Notes under the pieces: generated by a model
What the model saw: the letters and a program-made list of their open reading frames with translations, nothing else
Databases searched by the model: none
Told to the model about the DNA's origin: nothing
Origin: Flavobacteriales bacterium UBA6693
GTDB taxonomy: Bacteria; Bacteroidota; Bacteroidia; Flavobacteriales; Weeksellaceae
Length of the DNA: 64,000 nucleotides
Reading direction: 5' to 3'
NCBI GenBank assembly: GCA_002454815.1
Contig: DKJL01000006.1
Coordinates: 128,843-192,842 of the forward strand
Shown here: positions 58,136-64,000 of the stretch, piece by piece
Layout of the letters: each line of letters begins with the position of its first letter
Numbering within the stretch: position 1 is the stretch's first letter
Position numbers and translations under genes: made by a program

Positions 58136-59014
58136 TTACTTTTCCTGTTTCGCTCGCAGAAAAATCAGCCCGGCCAGAATTATAACAGCGCCCACCACTT
58201 GCTTCGGGGTCAGAACTTCACCATCCAAAACACCCCAAAGCACCGCAACGATCGGCATCAGTAAAGTAACTGTAGAGGCAAAAAGCGGCGTTGAAATACT
58301 GAGCAATCGATAATTAAGCATCATGGCCAAACCGGTGCCGAAAATCGAGAGCAGACTGACAAAACCCAAACCGATAAAAAAACTTCGGTCTGCGTGCAGG
58401 TCCGTAAAAAACCCTGAAAGCACCAAAGCCAGCAGGGAGGGCATTATTAAAACAAAAGAAAAAACATACGCCGACAGTATCTTTGCGGGCACTTGGTGTA
58501 GTTTGGATTTCACTGTGGTCATCGAAATGGCGTAACAAAGCGTAGCGACCAGCAGTAGAACAACTGGCACCAATTTCAGATCTCCACCTGTACCGCCGGA
58601 TAAAGCCAGGATACAGGCACCCGAAAAACTGATGGCTACACCAATAAGCTGCCGCTTCGAGGTGGCAAATTTCCAAACCAGCGAACCAACAATAATGACA
58701 AAGATGGGCATCATGGAATTGACAATCCCCGCAATACTGCTGCTTACCGACTTCTCCGCAATCGGAAAAAGGAACATCGGAATAAAATTTCCGGTCACGG
58801 CGGCCAGAATCAACCACTTCAGATGACGCCTGGGAAATTTAGAACGGTGCGAAATTGCCAGCGGCAAAAGCAAGAAACCGGCGATCAATACACGCAGTGC
58901 GCCGACCTGATATGCCGTGAAATGATCGAGCGATTTTTTAATTAAAATAAAAGACGATCCCCAAATTATCGACAGCGCGATAAGTAGGACCCAGCGTTCC
59001 CTAACCGGGTTCAT
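58136..59014 (-). CDS. EamA/DMT-family transporter
   Basis: A 292-residue protein with ten membrane helices in two five-helix EamA repeats (start WVLLIALSIIWGSSFILIKKSL; second repeat from about residue 150). It belongs to the drug/metabolite transporter superfamily, whose members export amino acids, purines or other metabolites. The substrate cannot be told. It overlaps the end of aat by 14 bases, so it is transcribed with it. Confidence 0.9.
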   Translation of the reverse strand: MNPVRERWVLLIALSIIWGSSFILIKKSLDHFTAYQVGALRVLIAGFLLLPLAISHRSKFPRRHLKWLILAAVTGNFIPMFLFPIAEKSVSSSIAGIVNSMMPIFVIIVGSLVWKFATSKRQLIGVAISFSGACILALSGGTGGDLKLVPVVLLLVATLCYAISMTTVKSKLHQVPAKILSAYVFSFVLIMPSLLALVLSGFFTDLHADRSFFIGLGFVSLLSIFGTGLAMMLNYRLLSISTPLFASTVTLLMPIVAVLWGVLDGEVLTPKQVVGAVIILAGLIFLRAKQEK

Positions 59015-59654
59015 TAGTGATTTTTAGCATAGATAAATATTCTTTTTTTGGAATCATTTCCGCGCCCAGACTTTCCAGATGATCAGAATGGATCTGGCAG
59101 TCGATCAGATTAAAGGCATCCTGATATTTTTCTACGAAATGGATAAAGCCTGCTTTGGAAGCGTTGCTGACGGCAGAAAACATACTTTCGCCACAGAATA
59201 TCTTGCCGACATGCACGCCATAAAAACCGCCAACCAGTATATTATTCTGCCAAACCTCCAGGCTGCTGGCAAGCCCGTTTTCGTGCAGTGCGACGAAGGC
59301 TTCGATCAGTGGTGAGGAAATCCAGGTGTCCGGCTGGTCTTTTCTTTTTGCGTCGCGACAGGCTTCCATCACTTTACGAAAACAGGTATTTTCGGTAAAA
59401 GTAAAAATACCGTCACGCAGCACTTTCTTCATCGATTTGGAAATTTTTATTTTCTGGGGAAACAGAACAAATCTCGGATCCGGACACCACCAGAGAATTT
59501 CTTCGCCAGGGTTGTACCACGGAAAAAGCCCGAGTTGGTAAGCAAAATAAAGACGCTCCGGCGAAAGATCTCCGCCCACAGCAATGATCCCGCTGTCCGG
59601 ATGGTAGTGTTTCGGATCGGGAAAAGAAATTTCGGCCGGATCGAGAATCATCAT
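59001..59654 (-). CDS. aat: Leucyl/phenylalanyl-tRNA--protein transferase
   Basis: A 217-residue Aat. It adds Leu or Phe from charged tRNA to the N terminus of proteins that start with Arg or Lys, marking them for ClpSAP. Family motifs are FPDPKHYHPDSGIIAVGGDL, LYFAYQLGLFPWYNPGEEILWWCPDPR (PWYNPGE, WWCPDPR), YGVHVGKIFCGESMFS and NLIDCQIHSDHLESLGAE. All are intact. It is the first gene of a pair with EamA and lies after the terminator of the DUF3127 gene. Confidence 0.96.
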   Translation of the reverse strand: MMILDPAEISFPDPKHYHPDSGIIAVGGDLSPERLYFAYQLGLFPWYNPGEEILWWCPDPRFVLFPQKIKISKSMKKVLRDGIFTFTENTCFRKVMEACRDAKRKDQPDTWISSPLIEAFVALHENGLASSLEVWQNNILVGGFYGVHVGKIFCGESMFSAVSNASKAGFIHFVEKYQDAFNLIDCQIHSDHLESLGAEMIPKKEYLSMLKITNEPG

Positions 59655-59657
59655 GAC

Positions 59658-59686
59658 AAAACAAAATCCTGCCGCACCGGCAGGAT
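59658..59686 (-). terminator. Terminator after the DUF3127 gene
   Basis: Nine-bp stem ATCCTGCCG (59666-59674) with CGGCAGGAT (59678-59686), three-base loop; on the minus strand followed by TTTGTTTTG. Confidence 0.85.
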
Positions 59687-59699
59687 CAATAGGTTTTGG

Positions 59700-60071
59700 T
59701 TAGAAAGGAAGATCGTCGTCTTCTTCTTCGAATACATTTCCGCCCGCCGGTTTGCTTGCAGCAGGTGTCGCTTGGGTAGGCTCATTAAAAGTATCTCCGC
59801 TGACGCTTTCCATTCTCCAACCCACGATGGAGTTGAAATATTTTACTTCGCCCTGGGGAGAAGTCCATTCACGGCCACGGATATTAATCGACACTTTCAC
59901 TTTATCGCCTTCTTTTACCTGATTCAGCAAATCTGCTTTTTCCTGCAAAAACTCGATATTGATCGGTTGGGGATACTGTTCTTCGGTAAGAAGTACCATC
60001 TCACGTTTTTGAAATCCGCTTGCAAATGTTTGAACTTCAGTTATTTTCTTTACGGTGCCTTGTAATTCCAT
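59700..60071 (-). CDS. DUF3127 OB-fold protein with SSB-like acidic tail
   Basis: A 123-residue protein. The N-terminal about 85 residues fit DUF3127 (MELQGTVKKITEVQTF, EQYPQPINIEFLQEKADLL, VKVSINIRGREWTSPQGEV, VGWRMESV), a small OB-fold family of Bacteroidota. A Pro/Ala-rich linker leads to the C terminus EEEDDDLPF, which is nearly identical to the DDDIPF tip by which SSB recruits its partners. So it probably binds single-stranded nucleic acid and replication or repair proteins. It is monocistronic, with a terminator. Confidence 0.88.
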   Translation of the reverse strand: MELQGTVKKITEVQTFASGFQKREMVLLTEEQYPQPINIEFLQEKADLLNQVKEGDKVKVSINIRGREWTSPQGEVKYFNSIVGWRMESVSGDTFNEPTQATPAASKPAGGNVFEEEDDDLPF

Positions 60072-60167
60072 GATATAAATTCGTTAAGCTGTAAAAGTAA
60101 TAAAAATGTGCTGATAAATAAAGGCTGGCTAAGAGATTGAGAAAATTTATTTTTTTTGAAAAATGTT

Positions 60168-60198
60168 TTGGTTTGAAATAAAAAAGTATCTATATTTG
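60168..60198 (+). promoter_or_regulatory. Promoter of the tRNA cluster (TTG-N20-TATATTTG)
   Basis: TTG at 60168-60170, 20 bases, TATATTTG at 60191-60198, 29 bases before the first tRNA. Confidence 0.7.
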
Positions 60199-60227
60199 CA
60201 GTCATCAAAAAAGAACAGTGTTCATTA

Positions 60228-60312
60228 GCGGATGTGATGTAATTGGTAGCCATGCCAGACTTAGGATCTGGTGCTTCGCGGCGTGTGGGTTCGAGTCCCT
60301 CCATCCGCACCA
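60228..60312 (+). tRNA. tRNA-Leu (anticodon TAG)
   Basis: Acceptor GCGGATG pairs with CATCCGC. The anticodon stem is CCAGA/TCTGG with loop CTTAGGA (anticodon TAG). A long variable arm typical of Leu (TGCTTCGCGGCGT) and the T-loop TTCGAGTC are present. The 3' end ACCA is encoded here. Confidence 0.96.
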
Positions 60313-60346
60313 TTTTTTTTAGCTTCGTTTAATCGAAGAAACCTAT

Positions 60347-60419
<73 letters not shown>

Positions 60420-60432
60420 CTAGTTGCTACTG

Positions 60433-60516
60433 GCCTTGGTGGTGGAACTGGTAGACACGCAGGACTTAAAATCCTGTGTCCGCAAGGACGTACGGGTTCA
60501 AGTCCCGTCCGAGGTA
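60433..60516 (+). tRNA. tRNA-Leu (anticodon TAA)
   Basis: Acceptor GCCTTGG pairs with CCGAGGT (G-U at the first pair and one inside). The anticodon stem is CAGGA/TCCTG with loop CTTAAAA. Long variable arm (TGTCCGCAAGGACG) and T-loop TTCAAGTC are present. Discriminator A, no encoded CCA. Confidence 0.95.
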
Positions 60517-60530
60517 CTTTCATAGAAAAA

Positions 60531-60564
60531 CGCTGTTAATCTCAGATTGGCAGCGATTTTTTTT
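60531..60564 (+). terminator. Terminator of the tRNA cluster
   Basis: Stem CGCTG (60531-60535) with CAGCG (60551-60555), inner AATC/GATT, T-run 60557-60564. Confidence 0.8.
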
Positions 60565-60709
60565 TATTATTCAGTACTGTTTACTTCATAATTTTTTCTC
60601 TTATTTCCTCTCTCATCTTTTATTTAATTTAAACTTCAGTGCCCGGCAAAAGTAATCTGCGCTGCGCATGGTACTTTTTTTGTTGCTTTTTTTTAAAATA
60701 AAAGAAATC

Positions 60710-61051
60710 ATGGCAAACCACACCCTAAAAACGTTGTCTGAAGTACTGAACAGTCTGATTAAACGTGGAATTACAAAAGAAATAGGCATGAATGAACAAA
60801 ACGAAATGGTTTTGGGCAAAAATGAAAAAGTGTATCAACCGCAGGATCTCTGCATCGTAAAATCTTACCGCTTCGAAGGTGAAAGTAATCCGGATGACAA
60901 CGCCGTGCTTTACCTCATCGAAGATATGGACGGCCAGCTTGCAACGCTGCTGGACACTTACGGCGCAACCAGCAACTATAACGGTGAAGCATTCGATAAC
61001 TTCCTGCGAAAAGTACCCATCCACGAAAAAGCCGAGTACGACATTGAGTAA
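60710..61051 (+). CDS. Small conserved protein, often labelled phosphoribosylpyrophosphate synthetase
   Basis: A 113-residue soluble protein. The start MANHTLKTLSEVLNSLIKRG is at 60710; a longer reading would add a hydrophobic run that is intergenic sequence. The core YRFEGESNPDDNAVLYLIEDMDG (in two parts, YRFEGESNPDD and AVLYLIEDMDG) and TLLDTYGATSNY are conserved in Bacteroidota. Relatives are often named PRPP synthetase in databases, but it is far too short and has no PRPP motif, so that name is likely wrong. Function unknown. It shares a terminator with the convergent AsmA-like gene. Confidence 0.85.
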   Translation: MANHTLKTLSEVLNSLIKRGITKEIGMNEQNEMVLGKNEKVYQPQDLCIVKSYRFEGESNPDDNAVLYLIEDMDGQLATLLDTYGATSNYNGEAFDNFLRKVPIHEKAEYDIE

Positions 61052-61059
61052 AAATAATT

Positions 61060-61088
61060 AATCCGGACCTTTACGATCCGGATTTTTT
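61060..61088. terminator. Bidirectional terminator over the AsmA-like stop codon
   Basis: Eight-bp stem AATCCGGA (61060-61067) with TCCGGATT (61077-61084), T-run to 61088. The TAA stop of the minus-strand gene (61071-61073) is in the loop. Confidence 0.85.
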
Positions 61089-63740
61089 CTTGAAAAGTCT
61101 CTTAAAAAAGCCTTCTTTTTCAGCTTCTTTTTCAGCTTCTTTTTCCGGTTTCTTTTCTACATCCGGCTTCAGTTTCGTTTTAATTTCTTCTTTGGTTTCC
61201 TTCAGTTCCTTTTTATTTTGCTCCAAGGCCGTTTTGGTATTTTCTACCGTTTTGCGTACGCTCTGCTCAGTTTTGGGAGCGCCACCGCCGATGAGGGTTT
61301 TCTTCAAACCCTGTTCGATGCCGCGCCAGAATAAATTGAAAAACGATTTCGTCGCATCACGTTCAACGCCTTCCACTTGGACCGAAGCAGGAAAATTGCC
61401 GGAATCTGTTTTTACAAAAATATTGGCAATCGCCGAAAGTATCTGGTTTTTGTCGCCCGTTTCCTTTAAAAGTGCAATCTTCAGGTCTTTATGTACCATT
61501 TTCAATACCCCGCCGAGGCCGGTTTTGTTTCCTTTAAAATCAAAAATAAGATCCGAAATAACACCGGTTGCCTGTATTTTAAGATAGGGTTCTATAAAAG
61601 GATTAATGCGTTCCGCGGGTAGATCAGTAATATTACCGGCAATAGAAAACCCGTCGTCTTGCCGCGCTGTATCAAGCGTCCAGCGCACATTCATGGGAGA
61701 AGCGTTCATAAACCTACAAGTAATCGTAATAGGGATTTGTGTCGCCCGATTTTTATCTTTGCCGGAATTAATATTTTTCGCCGCCAGGTTAAAATTGTTA
61801 AAAGACAGCTTCCCAGGGCCATCGCTTTTTTTAGTATCTTCTTCGTAAACCAGCAGGGAATTCCGAATATTCAGATCTTGCACAAAAACAGGAAACTTGA
61901 TTGATCTCAAAAGTTGCGAGTACATCGGCTTCACCGTCTCATCGTCTTTAGGGATTTTGCTTCGAAAAATATTGGCATCCGCATTATCGATGATCACTGA
62001 TTTCAGATCCAGGAATTTACGCTCGGACAAAACATCCCAACTGCCTTCTCCCCGTATTTTTTTTGCGGCAAGTGTATACAGATCTTTTTCTGCGGGGATA
62101 CTCCGGATAAACTGCGCGCGGCTGACCGTAGGTTTCATGGCAAAATCTGCCAGATCGAACTGATTTTTATTGATTTTAATCAAACCCGAAGAAATGCGAT
62201 AATACTGAGTATTATAATTTAAAGCACGTGCTGTAAGCTGATAATCCCCGTTGCTGAAAGGAATCTTATCACGGATCGTGCGTTCGTCCATTTCCAGGTT
62301 TGCTGCCGTAAGGCGGATATCGCGCATTGCAATCGGTCGGTTTTTCGTAACAATCGTGAGTGCAGGCGCAGTGACGGAAACTTTTTTCACCCGCAGCGGA
62401 AATTCGATTCCGGCAAAAGTAGGCCGCTGTTTTTTTTCTTTCGCGCCTGTAATAATTTTAGCGGTAAGGCCCTCTGCCAGCACTTCTTCTACATCAAGTT
62501 TTAGTTTATCCTTATTAAATTTCCAGTCGTTGAGGGTCACTTTCAGTTGCTTCACCGCCATATCCAAACTGTTCGCTGAGCCTGAAGTAGATTTTACACT
62601 GATTTCTTTTAAACTTAAAGATTTCGGGGTAAGTGAAAGACGCTGTACCGCGACATTCTGCTGGCCGGAGTTGAAATTGAAATTGCTGCCGGCCACCCTG
62701 AAATCGTCATAATTAAAAGGAAGACTCCGATTTGCCGTGTCATCATTGATTAAAAATCTGTTGATTTCAACAGAAAGTTTTTCTGCGGAAAAGGTCTCTT
62801 TTCCGTCTTTCCGAACCTCCACTTTTGCATCGGTAAGACGCACATTTTCAAGTTCTATATCAGAACCGGAATTCTTTTTTTTGTCATTTTTTTTTGCACC
62901 TGTGGTATGAATGATCATGTGCGGCCGCAACACCCGCGCGTCGCTCATGGCCAGCTTTTCTTTTTTGAACTGCAAATCTTTAAAAATAATTTCAGGGGAA
63001 GTAAAATCAAAAAGAACGTTTTTTTTGGGATAAAATCTCCGGAAATTTTTATAGGAAAGCAGTGGTTTAACGACAACATCAAGAATCTTCATCTGGCCGT
63101 TTGTGGTAGTAATTTTTTTCGCCGTATACCGATACAGATTATCTGGACGAAAAAAAAAGTCGGTTCCGCTGATGTCGTAATGATCGAAAACGAAGGGAAG
63201 TTTCTGTTCAACGCTTTTCTCGGTCATCTTCAGGTTTTTCACCTTTAAATTTAAATCATCTACTCCTAAAAACTTTTGGCCGGTATGTTTAAATATATCG
63301 ATAGCACCCTGAGTGATTTCGATATTTTTAAACCCGACCGGATTACGTTCTTTTTTCGTGCGGTCGTCTACGGGCTTTACCAGCACTATATTCAATTTTG
63401 GTTTCACCAACCGCAATGAAGTGGTGGAAATATTTTTTTTCACCAACAGATCGTAAATGCCGAGACGCCCTACTGCCAAAGTATCGACGGTGCCCTGCAA
63501 GCCAATGATGTTGGTATTGTCGGGATTGCTGCTATTAATGGAAAGGCCGGTCGCGACGATATCGCCCGTGTAGACATTAATGTCCAACGTATGATAATTA
63601 ACGATATAATCGGAATTTTTTTTAATTAAATCAGGCAGATTCTTCTTCAACCAGAAATTCAGTCCGAAATTGACAATAAGCACAACAGCCAGGAGGATCG
63701 CCGCGGCAAACAGTAAAAAACGGGTATATTTTCCTTTCAT
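61071..63740 (-). CDS. Large AsmA-like single-pass membrane protein
   Basis: An 889-residue protein. I start at the ATG at 63740 (MKGKYTRFLLF); the first in-frame ATG adds a Cys-containing tail with no signal character. A membrane anchor at about 8-30 is followed by about 800 residues of repeated beta-strand segments with LD...A...I patterns (LDINVYTGDIVATGLSINS is typical), as in AsmA/DUF748 (YhdP-type) proteins that bridge the envelope. The last 70 residues are a charged helical tail (KKELKETKEEIKTKLK, EKEAEKEAEKEGFF). It probably sits in the periplasm and may guide lipids to the outer membrane. It is monocistronic. Confidence 0.85.
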   Translation of the reverse strand: MKGKYTRFLLFAAAILLAVVLIVNFGLNFWLKKNLPDLIKKNSDYIVNYHTLDINVYTGDIVATGLSINSSNPDNTNIIGLQGTVDTLAVGRLGIYDLLVKKNISTTSLRLVKPKLNIVLVKPVDDRTKKERNPVGFKNIEITQGAIDIFKHTGQKFLGVDDLNLKVKNLKMTEKSVEQKLPFVFDHYDISGTDFFFRPDNLYRYTAKKITTTNGQMKILDVVVKPLLSYKNFRRFYPKKNVLFDFTSPEIIFKDLQFKKEKLAMSDARVLRPHMIIHTTGAKKNDKKKNSGSDIELENVRLTDAKVEVRKDGKETFSAEKLSVEINRFLINDDTANRSLPFNYDDFRVAGSNFNFNSGQQNVAVQRLSLTPKSLSLKEISVKSTSGSANSLDMAVKQLKVTLNDWKFNKDKLKLDVEEVLAEGLTAKIITGAKEKKQRPTFAGIEFPLRVKKVSVTAPALTIVTKNRPIAMRDIRLTAANLEMDERTIRDKIPFSNGDYQLTARALNYNTQYYRISSGLIKINKNQFDLADFAMKPTVSRAQFIRSIPAEKDLYTLAAKKIRGEGSWDVLSERKFLDLKSVIIDNADANIFRSKIPKDDETVKPMYSQLLRSIKFPVFVQDLNIRNSLLVYEEDTKKSDGPGKLSFNNFNLAAKNINSGKDKNRATQIPITITCRFMNASPMNVRWTLDTARQDDGFSIAGNITDLPAERINPFIEPYLKIQATGVISDLIFDFKGNKTGLGGVLKMVHKDLKIALLKETGDKNQILSAIANIFVKTDSGNFPASVQVEGVERDATKSFFNLFWRGIEQGLKKTLIGGGAPKTEQSVRKTVENTKTALEQNKKELKETKEEIKTKLKPDVEKKPEKEAEKEAEKEGFFKRLFKKKSGS

Positions 63741-63794
63741 GCAATTCGGACAGTCAATATTATGCCACAAAACATTGGCGCTGTGGCAGCGGCG

Positions 63795-64000
63795 TTATAC
63801 TTCCAACTCCACGACGTAGCCCTCGTGGCCACGGATGTTGATACAGTCTCCATCATCGAACGAAAGATACTGACCTTTGATACCCCGCAGAACGCCTTCG
63901 AAATTCGGTACTTTTTCCAAACCAAAAGATGCGATTTTTTGCGGACGTTCATATGGAAAATCCAATTTAATGACCTTTTCATCATCAGTATAGAAGTTTT
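63795..64000 (-). CDS. DUF2797 protein, C-terminal part
   Basis: Only the last 67 or so residues are in the window; the start lies beyond the right edge. The visible frame reads NFYTDDEKVIKLDFPYE, VPNFEGVLRGIKGQYL, SFDDGDCINIRGHEGYVVEL and stops at 63795. The GIKGQYL-F-DG...N-R-EGY block is the C-terminal signature of DUF2797. Function unknown. It is upstream of the AsmA-like gene on the same strand, 54 bases away. Confidence 0.85.
   Translation of the reverse strand, partial: NFYTDDEKVIKLDFPYERPQKIASFGLEKVPNFEGVLRGIKGQYLSFDDGDCINIRGHEGYVVELEV

Noticed and set aside
63737..63985. 82-codon minus-strand frame at the right edge
   Set aside because: The adjacent frame on the same strand encodes the DUF2797 C terminus, so this frame is a shadow.

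Overview
The window is a contiguous piece of chromosome from a member of the Bacteroidota, most likely a flavobacterium of the Chryseobacterium/Kaistella (Weeksellaceae) group. Evidence: an alternative complex III operon, DUF4271 next to hemD, DUF4296 and DUF3127 proteins, a zinc-less type of Tgt and AccD, almost no Shine-Dalgarno sequences, and many promoters with the Bacteroidota -7 box TAnnTTTG. Gene density is high and the content is mostly housekeeping. I see no prophage, insertion sequence, CRISPR array, restriction system or toxin-antitoxin pair.

Layout. 1-6663 (minus): actABCDE, the quinol:cytochrome c oxidoreductase (alternative complex III), running off the left edge. 6848-9771: a SPOR-domain protein facing a two-component pair (kinase, then regulator). 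9964-14380: SRPBCC protein, a small unknown protein, oligopeptidase B, hemD and a DUF4271 membrane protein. 14478-17809 (plus): polyprenol-phosphate sugar transferase, DUF4296 lipoprotein, tgt and an LptF/LptG permease, facing birA. 18607-23303 (plus): rsfS, ftsH, a LUD protein, cdsA and psd, which covers ribosome silencing, membrane proteolysis and phosphatidylethanolamine synthesis. 23383-29581: lipoproteins, a Kef-type antiporter, a BaiN-like flavoprotein, a thioesterase and thiL. 29790-32870: GH13 amylase, GT32 transferase, rpmA-rplU. 33045-39563: zinc-protease lipoprotein, acyltransferase, miaE, DUF502, tryptophanase and a DUF3667 protein. 39873-43108: menD facing pabC-pabB (chorismate use). 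43165-48500 (plus): two paralogous membrane proteins, an AI-2E exporter, a DUF3820 protein, then PadR with three tandem paralogous membrane proteins. 48497-57909 (mostly minus): uvrB, a BlaR1-like protease with its BlaI repressor, a PQQ sugar dehydrogenase, accD, fbaA, and CBS-nadK. 58136-64000: EamA transporter, aat, a DUF3127 protein, three tRNAs (Leu-Gly-Leu), a small conserved protein, a large AsmA-like protein and a partial DUF2797 gene.

The most interesting signals are mostly non-coding or in protein details. They are: a promoter-plus-terminator unit with no ORF at about 57980-58081 (candidate small RNA); a BlaI palindrome lying exactly on the -7 box of its own TTG-N19-TAnnTTTG promoter; four genes whose ATG sits exactly four bases after a TAnnTTTG box, which suggests leaderless mRNAs; a dispersed intergenic repeat in two copies; a PadR cassette with three diverged copies of one membrane protein; loss of zinc-ligand cysteines in both Tgt and AccD; and an SSB-like acidic tail on a DUF3127 OB-fold protein. 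I found no clear multi-gene system that is wholly new. The PadR cassette and the small RNA are the best candidates.
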